The position numbers were made by a program, and so were the translations under genes. A stretch of DNA of 64,000 bases from Zantedeschia hybrid cultivar (Eukaryota > Streptophyta > Magnoliopsida > Alismatales > Araceae). Where the stretch lies: NCBI GenBank assembly GCA_030544215.1, contig JARZZO010000003.1, forward strand, positions 22,453,879 through 22,517,878, read 5' to 3'. The stretch's first letter is position 1. Each line of letters opens with the position of its first letter. Below, piece by piece: positions 22,291 through 34,316 of this stretch. The notes under the pieces were generated by a model. The model was not told where the DNA came from, made no database searches, and saw only the letters and a program-made list of their open reading frames with translations.

Positions 22291-24104
22291 TCTTAGTGGC
22301 CAAGAGAGCTGTATTCCTGAAGAAGGAATATCTCCTCCAGAAAAACAGTGGGAGCAAGATAGAACTGGACAAGGTCCATGAACTACAAACTGGGGACATA
22401 GTCTCATTAGATAAGACGCCACCTATGTAAAATGCTCAAAATACAACGCAAATATTATGAAGATTTGGTAGGGTACCTAAAGAACCTGAGAGATATGTTG
22501 GACATGTCTCTGATAGTTCGTCTAATGTACAAATAAATGAGGATGATAATCCTCAATCCTATAAGGAGGCAATTCATAATTCTGACTCCGAGAAATGGAA
22601 GGAAGCTATGGATTCGGAAATCCAATCCATGTATACCAATCAAGTTTGGAACTTGGTTGACATACCTGAAGGGAAGGTCCTTATCGGCTGCAAATGGATC
22701 TTCAAGAGGAAGATCGGAGCAGATGGACAAATTAACACTTATAAGGCTCGACTGGTGGCAAAGGGATATCGTCAAAGACAAAGAATTAACTATGACGAAA
22801 CTTTTTCACCTATGACAATGATAAAGTCAATAAGAATCCTCCTTGCCATTGCCGCATACCTAGATTATGAGATCTGACAGAAGGATGTGAAGACAACCTT
22901 CCTTAACAGAAACCTATCAGAAGAGGTATACATGGTACAACATAATGGATTCGCATCTAAGCAGTATCCCAATAAAGAATGCAAGCTTCAAAAATCCATT
23001 TATGGATTGAAGCAGACATTCCGAAGTTGGAATTTGAGATTTGATGAGGTTATCAAACCTTTCGACTTCATTTGAAATGAAGATGAACCATGTATTTACA
23101 AGAAGGTCAGTGGGAGCTCAGTAACCTTATTAGTCCTCTATGTTGATGACATCTTACTCATTGGGAATGATGTAGGGATGCTGACATCAACAAAGTCTTG
23201 GTTTTCCAAGACATTCTCCATAAGGATTTAGGAGAAGTATCTTATGTGCTAGGCATAAGGATATATCGTGATAGATCAAAGAGGATACTAGGATTATCCC
23301 AATCCATGTACATAGATACTATACTCAGGAGATTACAGTTGGAAAATTTCAAAAAAGGTCTTATTCCTATGAGACATAGAATTTACCTATTTAAGGTCAT
23401 GGGCCCTAGAACACCTGATGAAGTAGAACACATGAGTCGGGTACCCTATGCCTCGACAATGTATGCCATGGTATGTTCTCGCCCTAATGTGGCTAATGCT
23501 TTAAGCATAACTAGCTGATATCAGAGTGATCCAAGCGAAGAGTAATGGAAAGCAGTGAAATGCATCCTTAAGTACATGAGAAGAACTAAGGATCTTTTCT
23601 TGCTATAAGGAAGAGGACTTGCAATTGAGAGCATATACCGATTCTAGTTTCCAGTTAGATTTGGATGATAGCAAATCTATGTCTAGATTTGTATTCATGT
23701 TAAATGGAGGGGCAGTCAGTTGGAAGAGCTCTAAGCAAGAAATGACTGCAGATTCAACGACAGAGGCAGAGTATATAGCTGCGGCTGAAGCTGCCAAGGA
23801 AGCGGTTTGGATGAAGAAATTCATCTCGAAACTTGACATAGTTCCCAGCATATCAGGTCACATCCCATTATTATGTGATAATAATGGAGCCATCGCGTAG
23901 GCGAAGGAACCTCAGTCTCACCAAAGGTCGAAGCATATTCTAAGGTACTTCCACCTAATTCGGGAGATTGCTGCAAGGGGAGATGTGATGGTAGAGCGTG
24001 TACCATTAGAAGACAATATTGCAGATCCACTGACTAAGCCTTTGTCACATATTATGTTTGAGCGTCATCGGGAAAAGATGGGCCTCAAGACTGTGGGTAA
24101 TTAG
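22291..24104 (+). pseudogene. Copia-2 reverse transcriptase and RNase H, broken
   Basis: Clear homology to Copia-1 throughout: CKWIFKRKIGADG near 22690, the active site YVDD at 23139-23150, and the RNase H TEAEYIAAAEAAKEA motif near 23760-23810. Stops interrupt near 22876, 23073, 23516 and 23898, and the frame shifts near 23220 and 23610. The C-terminus ends at TAG 24102-24104, 20 bp before the 3' LTR. Confidence 0.88.
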
Positions 24105-24113
24105 TTGTAGTAC

Positions 24114-24124
24114 AAGTGGGAAAT
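24114..24124 (+). other. Copia-2 polypurine tract
   Basis: AAGTGGGAAAT, directly before the 3' LTR start TGTTAG. It is similar to the Copia-1 tract. Confidence 0.8.
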
Positions 24125-25721
24125 TGTTAGTTTTTGGGTGTCCTACAGATTAATTATGGGCCGTGTAGGACCAATATGTTGTACAATCTTGTTCAATATA
24201 TTTAAGTGGTATTTAGAGCATAAACTTGTAATATGTGTGTTGTCCCTAGGATATGTGGTTGTAAAGTCAATTTTGAGATGGGATCTCGAATCTGAATTTG
24301 ACTATACATAGACGCATATCTTAAACTGTTCCTGATTGGAGAGTAATCACTTTGGGACATTGATTACTTGTAAATAAGCGTGCATGATGTGTAGATGACC
24401 AATCTCACGGCCACAGGTGCGGGGCACCAGCACATATGTGTGGGTGTTCACCCTAGGAGGATGTTCACTGAACTAATCCACTAATGGATCTTCAGATAGT
24501 TAATTATACCTAATGTCAACTGAAGATCTATATGTCTCAGTAATATCGTTGATCCTTTGACCTAAGACAGTAATATGGTCTTGCGTGAGGACTGGTGTAG
24601 TTTAATGTTTGGTTAAGTGACTGTAACTATAAGTTATGAAACACCGAATTATTAGCCACATCGGGATACATGCGAAGACCGTTAATGGTCAAGAGGGGAT
24701 CGCTCACTGTCAGGTATATCACAGACAGTTAATGAGTCATGATATAGATGCTCCACTAAATCCCCGGCCAGGGTGGTATCGGTTCGTTTGGAACGAACGT
24801 GAAATTATTATGGAGGTCATGGTCAGACGACACGATAACTAGTAGTTTGACGAAACCATACCACACGATCGGATCGGACTCATAGTATGAGTGAGGGATT
24901 ATAGCGATATGGTAATTGAAGACTTACAGGTGCCAAACAGGGTGAAGATAAACCCGGCATCCTCTGGGATCACGTGGATTTGCTTGACCCAACGTGATCA
25001 AAAGGTCAGGAACAATTTAAATGGTTATTGGGAATAACCGGTTTAATTTACTTCTAATTAGATTAGAAGTTAATGGATCTTTAAACCAAAGTGATAATGG
25101 GCCTAGAGGATCATACACAAATAACTCTTTCAGAACGGAATATTATTGTATGGCTTAAAAGTATATATACAATAATATAAAGGGCACATATATAATATAT
25201 GTATTATTAAGCTTATTTGATAAATAAGCTAATAATAATATATTTATATAGAATAAGCCTTAGGGTTTTCTTTGGCCGAGGCGACAAAGGATGGGATCTG
25301 TTGAAGAGGTGGTTCAAGCTACCGCCTTAACCTTCCTATATATAACCCGTGTTTTCTCCAACCAGCAACTAAGCTTTCTAGCCATTCAAAAAGTGGCTAT
25401 CAAGTTTCTGAAGAATTGGACTTCCCAGGAAGACTTGAGGTTCAGCTTGAGGGTTGTGCGGGTTAGAGAAGTTGATCTCCGTTGCTGCGAGGGTTCATGT
25501 GGATCAACTCTAGAGGCCGTACGTTTGTGCGGCTCAAAGCTTCTAAGAGTTCAGCATTGATTTTCACAGGATAACGTCTTCTGTGCAAGATGATAAATCT
25601 CATGTGATTTATTTAGATCGTTTTTGTTACATCAATCAAAGCTTGAACTGGTTTGGGAAATCGTTTTTATTTTCAGTTCTCCCGCTGTTACGATTTCCCG
25701 GGGTTACGACCAAACCCAACA
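24125..25721 (+). repeat. Copia-2 3' LTR
   Basis: 1597 bp, TGTTAGTTTTTGGG...AACCCAACA, followed by the TATAG duplication. It is longer than the 5' LTR because of a block at about 24592-25036. A TATATATAA run is at 25337-25345. Confidence 0.92.
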
Positions 25722-26137
25722 TATAGGTGAAGGTAGCCACTTCTCCTTTGGTATTCCACACAGCTCCATGGTTCTAGGTGGTAAAACATTGATGGATGCT
25801 ACAATGTCCACCAAACAGGTGTCTACATCTCTTTTACAGATGTTGACAGTGATACTTAAGGCCATACCCCACGTTGCTAGGGGTGCTAGTTCGGATGCAT
25901 GGAATGATATAGATGGTTGCTCTCCTTGGGGTACCAGCAGTGTAGTGATCTTCTCAACTGGCACGTCTTCATTGACCATAATTTTTGCAAGTACTCCATT
26001 AAGGCTTCTTGGTGGGTCTTGGACCTCTTTATCAGTTCAAGCACGGAAATACGTGTCGGAGTTTTGTCCTGGTGTTTCAATAGATCATATTGAGTGCCAG
26101 GTGCACTCTCTTCATTTTGTACCTCATCGACTGCCTA
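25722..26137 (-). pseudogene. Gypsy-A protease, N-terminal part
   Basis: The minus strand encodes a stretch ending in VLPPRTMELCGIPKEK, the region around a gypsy aspartic protease active site, preceded by a helical segment (TPTRISVLELIKRSKTHQEA) usual upstream of protease in such elements. The expected Asp-x-Gly-Ser is replaced by Asp-Ile-Val-Ala, so the site is dead. There is a frame change near 25985. It continues to the right after sLTR-1. Confidence 0.8.
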
Positions 26138-27178
26138 TGTAACGACCCACCACCCTATAATCGGGGATCCGATTACTAAATGGCTACCGAATCACTAATT
26201 TTGGAAGCAAACCAGGATCTAATCAAGTCTGGGAGATAAATAATAAACTAAGCTAAACATTCACATCGCATTGAACTGAAATAAAAGTGCAGGAATTAAA
26301 ATTATTACAATGCGACTCGATACAGCAAATAATTACATATTCCAACAGAAAGGAAATAATTAAACGTACAAGCCAGAAATAAAATCACAACTACGTCGGG
26401 GCATACCCCGGAACAACTGCTGACGGTGCTCGACTCACGGCCGCACTCTCCTCGCTAGGTCTGCTGAGAGTCCTCACCTGAAAACCGTAGGAGGGGTGAG
26501 TCTCAAAGACAAGACTCAGTAGGGATCCTTCGATCCCCACTGCCCACGCACACAACCACAAGTGCAAGGTACAGCTAACGGTAAAGTGATAAGTACAAGA
26601 GGTACAATTCCTAATTCTTAACGTGAAATCACATGCAATCGTGATATAATAAACATGCATATATTAAACCAGCCAGCTAGGAAACCCACAACTGTCGTCT
26701 CGATAGAACTCGCTAATCCACACAACAACGGTGGAAAAACCTCGACCCGCTGAGACTAAACAGTAACCCCTCGGATAGCACACTAGCTACTCCGGCCCAA
26801 CCGGCTCAGGTGGTTACTCCTTCCCTCAGCATGAGTGACTCTCCGAATGTACCACTCCAACACCGGTACTAGCTGACCCCGGGGTTCACCAGGTGACCCT
26901 CTCTCACTAGGCGTCACCCCGCCCACGCCCCCACCGGCGCTGTGCTCACGCCCCCACCAGCACAGGGTGATAAAGCGCTACAATGTCACTCCAGGTCCAA
27001 AGTAACACAAAACCCAACAAGTACGATCCGGTCACGTGAAAAGTCCGCGATCGTATAACATACATGTAGCATCGTCCGGTCATGAAGAATCTACCTCTAC
27101 CGGGTACACTAAAACATGCAATAACCAACCGTCTAACAGTATGAACACATTTTACTTGCATGAATTAGTGAGGTTCTG

Positions 27179-27547
27179 TCTTGAATCGCGTCTCCCAAGG
27201 TCGACGCCATTCAAGCTCCATGTACAGGTTCATGTAAAACAGTCTTCAGAATCAGGCCCTAAAAGGCGTCGACACCAGTGGTCGCCTTTTAAAAGGCGTC
27301 GACATCCTCAGACGCCATTCAGCACAGAAATCCAAAATTTCTAAAGAAACCACCCAGGGGATTTCTGCCTTAAAAGGCGTCATGGCCTCCCGACGCCATT
27401 CAAAAACGCGTCGTTGTACCATGACGTCTTTTAACCTCAGAATCTTGAACTGGCAACTCCTCAGTAAGGCGATTCCTGTCTTAAAAGGCGTCGTGATGGT
27501 CCGACGCCCTTCAAAAAGGCGTCGTCCATACACGACGTCTTTTAACC
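27179..27547. repeat. GGCGTC/GACGCC unit array 1 in sLTR-1
   Basis: Six units of about 30-36 bp, at about 27179-27215, 27259-27290, 27290-27320, 27372-27407, 27404-27436 and 27481-27545 (two joined). Each has an A/T-rich outer part, GGCGTC or CGCGTC, an inner 8-11 bases, then GACGCC or GACGTC and TTTT or ATTC. Confidence 0.82.
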
Positions 27548-28105
27548 CCAGGAAACAGAATTGCCTAGAGCCCGAGGGCTCCCTTTTCACCCCCAAATAA
27601 CCCCAAAATTACCCAAAAACGGAGGAGAAAGAGGGGCAACACAATTCATGGGAAACCACATTCATAGCAAAACCCCCATATCATCAAAAGAACACCTAAA
27701 CATGCTCATTCTACCCCCGAACCAAAGATTCAAATAAGCTTAAACGGGGAAAAACATGGTTTTAACATAGAATACTATGGGAACCGTCACCCTACCGGAT
27801 ACTTGAACGCCTCCGAGCTTCAAGCCGTCCACCGGACTCGCCCCACGCCGCCGCCGGTACCGCCGTGGTCGTCCTTGCTCCTCCGTGACGTCGGCCGCCG
27901 TCCGGAGAGTAGAACGCCGCAGTGGAAGTGGAGGCGGTAGTGGTAGGAGCTAGGTAGAGGATGGAGTGGAGGGAGAGATGAAACGGTGGGAGGAAAAGAG
28001 GGAGGAGGAGGGATCGCTGCCGAGTTCGTCAGAAGGGGAAAGAGAGGAAGAGAGGAGAAAATGAGGGAAAGAAGGAGGGCTCGCGGGGTTAACCAGAGAC
28101 TGGCT

Positions 28106-28405
28106 AAAATGCGTCGACATCCACGGACGCCATTCAGTTGATGTGACGGCTGCTCTGACAAGGCTCTGAAACGCGTCGTTCAAGGCAGACGCCGTTCAGA
28201 CGATATGTTAGGGCCGTACTCTGACAAACCCAGAGTCGCAGTCTGAAAGGCGTCGACACACGTGGACGCCGTTCAGGTCGACAAGACAGGGCCGTACCCT
28301 CGCTGCCCGAAGCCCGCCCACGTGGCACCCACGTGGCAGAACTTGAAATGCGTCTGCGACGGTGGACGCCGTTTAAAACGCGTCTCGATGTCCTGACGCG
28401 AATCA
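28106..28405. repeat. GGCGTC/GACGCC unit array 2 in sLTR-1
   Basis: Units at about 28108-28138, 28165-28200, 28238-28272 and 28345-28405 (two joined). The equivalent four units in sLTR-2 lie at 56559-56870. Confidence 0.8.
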
Positions 28406-28486
28406 ACTCAGAACCTCCGCCCTCACTAAGGTTAGAACTACAAGGTCCGACCCTGAAAACCGGATCCGAAGGTCACGATCCTTACA

Positions 28487-29170
28487 GCCTATGATGGACC
28501 TTCTTGCATCGAATATTGGGGGAATACTTTACTAAAGATTCTGCTACTCTGGAGCATTTGCAGCTCAACAGTGGAGGGTATGGGTGATGCCTTAATGACT
28601 GCTGGGTTGATGAGGGGTTTGGATGGCATAATGGGTTGATTCGGGATAGTCGATGGTTGTGAGATGCGGATGAGAGGTTTAGTGGGTTGTATGGTGTTAT
28701 GGTGACTGGGTGGTAGCATAGGGAAAGGAATGCGTAGCAGAGGATTGGAAGGCATGATGGGTTCATAGACAGGTGAGGGGTTATTTAATGGCAATGGTTT
28801 TGGCGTGGTGGATATGGGTTTGAGTATGGTGGGTGGTGGAGTAGGGGTAGTAGGTATGGGTTGTGAGGGGGTCGATGAAGGTCTAGGAATGCGGATGATG
28901 CGGCATGATGGTGGTTCAACAATACGGACTGTTGAATAAATGGATGAGGATTCTTTGACCCTCCACTGTTGCCCCCCTAGTTGCCTCAGATTGGTTGTTT
29001 GTGAGGATTGGGGCTATTTGGTTCTGGTGCTCGGGCAACGTATTTTGGACTATCCCCATGTTTGGCGGAGGTGCCGCCTGCTGGACTGGTGCTCTCTGAG
29101 CTTGCTGTGGTTGTTGCTATTGTTGTTGTTGAGGTCTTCTTGCCTTCAAAGCAATTATAAACTTTCTCAT
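28487..29170 (-). pseudogene. Gypsy-A gag/protease linker
   Basis: Minus strand, between LARD-1 and sLTR-1. It starts with the end of gag (MRKFIIALKARRPQQQQ, then a stop and more Gln) and passes into a long Pro/Ser/Ile-rich region (28489-28794 is one open stretch). Such Pro/Gln-rich linkers are usual between gag and protease in Tat-type elements. The frame is shared with the fragments on both sides; a TAG is at the right side of sLTR-1. Confidence 0.72.
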
Positions 29171-32100
29171 TGTTATATCCCGTACTTTACAACTACTAAT
29201 AAATTTAATTAATTTAAATTAGACCAATTAACTAATTATAAGAGTCTATGACTGAGCTTAAGTAACCTAGTTTAATCTAATTAACTCAATTATGAAAGCC
29301 CAATAACCCAAATTATACTACTAAGAATAGCCTACTAATTTAGTTCAAATTCTATGTTGATGTATTAGACAGTAACATAGTAAAATAATTATAACATTCT
29401 ATCAAAAATTCGGATTAAGACATAATTGATATAATTGGAAAGAGAGTAAAAATATCCATAACTTTGTAGAAGACTATGTTTTCTAATTCAGATGTTTTAG
29501 AGGTCAAAATAATATCAAAGATCAGTTTTAGAAAGGGTTACCCACATAGAACAAGTCCTAATCGGATTAGGATTTGAATTAGGAAACAAAAGATGGTATA
29601 ATTAATATTAACCATGACCTAAAAAGTTATGTATAACATATTTGACTTATATTAGAAGTAAAACATAATAAATTTGAATATAATTAAGATTCTAATTAAT
29701 GGGTAGAAACATAATAGGAATCCCACTTGGACTAGGATTCTATACATAGATTTACTTGACATAGCTCTAGTATTATTAGCATAACTTCGTACACAAAATT
29801 CATAATTAAGTAAGACAACTTCCATTAGAACTATGACTCAAATATATATACGTTTTATGAATAACACATATTTAGAATAATTCGTTTTATAATTGGAAGC
29901 AGGACATATTTAGACATGAAGGAAATCTGCCAGATTTCTGAGTTCGGAGTACTCAGGACAGCAGGTCAGTAAAATAAGCATATCCTATTATATAGAAGTC
30001 CAAAAATAGTTAAATTAGTTAAATTGTAAAGTTAATAAAAAATTTTAAAACTTTGTATAAGAAAGTATTTCTTAATTAGGATGTTTAAGGGGATGAATTT
30101 AAAGGTCTTCATAAAAGAAAACTGTAGGTAGCGTAAGCAGAGTCTGATTTGGACTAGGAAGTGACTTTGACTTAGAGATTAAGTTATGGGGAGTGGGAGT
30201 TCGACTCCAGCAAATAAAGGGGGTGTTGATGTTTATATTAGGAAGGTAAATAAGCATAAATAGAGCCTTGGGTCATGCTCAACCTCTATAGCATGCAGCT
30301 CTCTTCTAAAGGGTAAGTTCATGTGATGTTCTTGAGATAATAGAGTTGTTCATGGTTATTTCTTTTGAAGGTTTGATTCTAATCAATGTTTTGTATTATT
30401 GGAGACTTAGATAACATGTGAAAGATCTTATATAATGTGAAAAATAGTTTAGAAGAAGAATAAATCATGGATAGATAGTAAGGAAACCATAGGAGAATCA
30501 AGAGCCGGTCTTTCTTCAAGAGGTAGGTGGATAACTGTACACATAATCTATTTTGTATTACAGAACTATGTTATTTTTAAAAGCTTTCAAAATTAAATAA
30601 ATTAGTAATAAATTTTATATATATGTATATTTCATGATATTAATTAAAGTTTCAGATTTTTGTGATCTTCTTTTCTATTTATTTCATGATTATTATCTCA
30701 GTCTATGTAATCTGTCCGTTCAAACTGTTTTGTTTTTAATTATGATTACACGAGTTACAGATGTTTGTTCTCCTTGATCTGATGCCTAATTGATATGAAA
30801 TTTTTATAGAATTATATTTGTCATGTCACCTTCATGTCAAATAAATTTCATAATTGTTGGATTTTTTTAGATATTTATTCCATAATAGTATTTTCAGACT
30901 ATACAATCTGCCCAGACAGTTTTGCAATCTCAACTTGTGAATCCTATATATCATTTGATTCACGTCCAAATCATACACAATTTGTTAAAGACCTTTGTCA
31001 TGTTATCCTTGACTTCTCTGTAAAAGTTTAGAATTTTATGACTTCGTTTGATATTCAGTTTACCCACTATTTTGATTTGCTGGAATTCGATTTAAGTCGG
31101 GTTCTTCGAATCGAAGTGAGAATCTAAAGTCATATCAAACCAATCCAGAAATTGATGAAATATTTTATACACTTTACATATGATCCGTTTGACATGTTCT
31201 CCATGTTTTATAATTTTATGAATCTTTTTAATATTATTCGGTCTATTTGTTGATTTATTAGCTCTGAAAATCAGTTTTGATGGCCGAAAAATATGTTTGT
31301 TATTCCGAAAATTCTAAGAAAATTCCTTCTATTATCGTTTCTGTCCAGAAAACTATTTTGATCAGCTTTACTCTGATTATCCATATATATGACCATGATG
31401 ACTCTCTAAGTGGTTATTTTGTATATAAAAGTATGTATTTTAACTCTTATATGTACGTATCAATTTGATAATTCAATTTTCAGATCTATGCTCATCTTTT
31501 GTCATCATTTGATCTCAGTTAATCTGATTGTGTCATAATTATTTGACTTTGTTTGGACATTGCCATCTTAAGGAGATATTTGGCCCGATTCTATTATAAG
31601 CATCCATATTAGATAGGGTATTTTGTTTGGAACCCGAGGGCAAACGGGTGGAATCCTGATTTCTAGCCGACTAAAACCAGGGGACAGCGATACGTAACGC
31701 CCTGGCAGTTTGGAGTTGGGTGGGACTTAGACTCTCCGGTTTTGCGCAGTGACTAAGACCTTTGCATCATTTGTCTAGATGCTTTGGTACTTGTTTTGTT
31801 TGGCTCCTTATATTGTGGTTTGGGTGCATATCCGTTATGATATGATTTGATTTGTTTCATTGGCACATAAATCTGAAATCCTTACTCTATATGTTTATTT
31901 GAATTCAACTTAGTCATTCGGATCTTTTGATCATCCTGTTCGGCTATCCCTTTGTAATCATATGAATCTGTCTTAACTATATGATCCATGATATGAATCG
32001 GATTTGATAAGCTACTACGTCATGATAATTGCTATTTAATATAACATGTGATCAGGGGACGGCAATTCGTAACGCTCTGATAATTTGATATGTTATGTGA

Positions 32101-32763
32101 TACGTTATGATCATGGCTAGTAGAATTTGATATGTCTGATATGAGTTCGATCATGCCATATATGATATATGTTAGTTGATCTATTTATATTATTAGAAAA
32201 CATATTTGATTTAATAACTTTATATCTGACCATATTTTGTATCATATTTTATTTGAGCTATATGTAGAACTGTATAAGATCATGTTTAGTATAATTGTAT
32301 AACGTGATTTGTAAGGTTTTCTATATGTTAAATCATGTGGATTGTTTGAAGCCTACTGAGTGGTTATACTCATAAACCTTATTAACATTTTAAGATATGA
32401 GAAAGAGAATCCGAAATTTGAGAAGACTTCTGATTGAGGCATTTGACATCTTTAGGAGGTTATTTAGATTGAATGTATATCTTTCTTAGACATGATGTAA
32501 TAGGGATGATGAGAGATTGATGTATTTTTATTTATTTGGTGAGATTGAGAATTTTTACATAATTGATGGAAATTGTAATTTTTGAACTTTGGTGTTGGCT
32601 ATATTTGGATATTTTGGGTACATGATGGTTATAACATTTATTTAAAATTGCCTTGTGATTGTTAAACTCTTATATATGTTCGTTATGGTGGAATTTGTTC
32701 TGAGATTACGTGACCGGATTCCGAGTAAAAAAAAAAACATTGAACTAGATTCGAGGCGTAACA
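29171..32763 (+). repeat. LARD-1 5' LTR
   Basis: Starts TGTTATATCCCGTACTTTAC and ends CGAGGCGTAACA. It contains two hairpin-like units with different arms but a common core (31676-31705, 32050-32082). No gene is seen; short open frames (30834-31031, 31277-31468) recur in the 3' LTR but are AT-rich and featureless. Confidence 0.93.
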
Positions 32764-34316
32764 ATATGGTATCAGAGCAATTATGAGAGTTTAAGCATCC
32801 ACAACCATCTAATCATAAGCCATACCGATCGATCTTAAAGGATATGATGAAGTTTAAGATTAGTATAATCTTGGGTCAGATTATAAATTTAGATTATATC
32901 TAGTTTATAGTTATAGAAAGGAGGTGATTATAGATGTCACATTTATCTTATTCTAACAATTAGACTTATACAAAAGGGATTCTTAATGTGGATGTGGATT
33001 AAAAGGATTAAGTTTCATCTTTTTAAGGGAGAGAGCGAGCTACATGATGTATTTATTCCTACCACTTACATCTTTCCACTAGGTTTAACCCATTAAAGAT
33101 TGACCTATTCTTACCCCTCATTTTTTGATAATTAGTACTAAAGGATGCCTTGACCAAAACATACATTCATAGATTTAGTTAACGTTTTTTTTATTCATCA
33201 ACATTTACTTATATTACTTGAAAACTAGAAAGAGTTAGTTAACATTTTAAAATATTAAGATAAGTTAATATCCTTAAATTTTATAAATGACTCTTATTTA
33301 AGTCTATGATATATGTTTGATTGTATATTGATGATCTATTTTGAGATAAGTAACTCGAATCATACTATGTCATTGAACATTCATACTTGTACGATAAAGT
33401 ATGGAGACCACAGTGGATATGAGTTCATTTAATAGTAGTACTATACTATAAATGTATCATCTTAATTTATTAAAACACTAAGAAGATACTTAGAGACGTG
33501 TACATAATCCTTTCTAAGTGATCTATTAGGCCACCTATAGACATATATTTAAGTCCTTCTATACTCTCCTTTAGGCTTTACTTTTAAATATAAATATAAA
33601 TTCTTCCAGTTCTATGATGAGTAAATTTACTAAGCATATATAATATGTAAATTATTTAGGAGAGTATAACTATGAAGAATTTTTGGGAGCTAAACACATT
33701 ATCCTGATTAGGGACTAGATCATCTTCTTAAAGCTATCAAATTGGAAGCAGAACATCAATGACTCATGATTTCTATTAAATCTCAAAAATATTGTGATTG
33801 TTCGAAGTATAGATGAGTTTTAGCAATGTAATGTGATTTTAAGACACTTATGTATCTCAAGTTGAAAATATCTATAAGAATTAATTGACATATTCTTATG
33901 ATATTCAAAGTACTTTTAGAAAGTAATTATAAGCCATGATATGATTGATATGATGATAATCTATATTCTAATTATCTTGGTACATACTCAATTATGTGAG
34001 AGTTAGTTAATTATGGATCTCTTTTCACCCTATGTTCTTAGCTATGTCAGGATAAATTTACCTATTGATTAATTAAGTTGATTAACTAAATCGGATCTTA
34101 AGTCTATAGACACATTAAATCAAAAGTGTATATTAATCATATTACAAATACTCCACAAGTATAGATTTATTTGTCGTAGTGATCTTATCTTGATTGACTA
34201 AGCCCTTAATCATATTCTATGGCCTTAGAAATTAGTATGAAAAATCTATTAATACAAAGATAGATTATTAGAATCTATCAAATTTCGAGGACGAAATTTC
34301 TTTAAAGGGGAGAGGA
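32764..34316 (+). other. LARD-1 internal region, non-coding
   Basis: 1553 bp with stops in all frames. The primer binding site TGGTATCAGAGC is at 32767-32778. A 7-bp inverted repeat AAGATTA/TAATCTT around GTA is at 32856-32872. The polypurine tract AAAGGGGAGAGGA is at 34304-34316. Otherwise AT-rich and featureless. Confidence 0.88.

Larger units (their letters stand above)
17192..25721 (+). mobile_element. Copia-2, complete-ended but dead Ty1/copia element
   Basis: An 8530-bp element with both LTRs and the perfect 5-bp duplication TATAG (17187-17191 and 25722-25726). The order is 5' LTR, decayed primer binding site, 2.2-kb leader, gag, integrase, reverse transcriptase/RNase H, polypurine tract, 3' LTR. 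It is related to Copia-1 in all coding domains. The protease is deleted and there are many stops and frameshifts. It sits inside the protease region of Gypsy-A. Confidence 0.93.
26138..28486 (-). mobile_element. sLTR-1, gypsy solo LTR with GCCTA target duplication
   Basis: 2349 bp. The minus strand starts TGTAAGGATCGTGACC and ends GGTGGGTCGTTACA. The perfect duplication GCCTA lies at 26133-26137 and 28487-28491. The ends match the Gypsy-D LTR (TGTAAGG...GGGTCGTTACA), and it is closer still to sLTR-2. It contains about ten GGCGTC...GACGCC inverted units and a CT-rich block (minus strand, about 28095-27950). No internal element sequence is present. Confidence 0.92.

Noticed and set aside
25624..26142. 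172-codon plus-strand frame
   Set aside because: It spans the Copia-2 LTR end and Gypsy-A, so it is a chance fusion. The real coding sense of the Gypsy-A part is minus.
27179..27547. CRISPR-like array of palindromic repeats with spacers
   Set aside because: The units are imperfect, of unequal spacing, and lie within a plant LTR. There are no identical repeats with regular unique spacers and no cas genes.
27036..28406. Frames within sLTR-1 on both strands, rich in Arg
   Set aside because: They follow the GGCGTC/GACGCC units and the CT-rich block. The LTR ends and target duplication show a solo LTR.
32764..34316. Possible decayed polyprotein in the LARD-1 centre
   Set aside because: Stops occur in all frames and I could not find reverse transcriptase, integrase or protease motifs on either strand.
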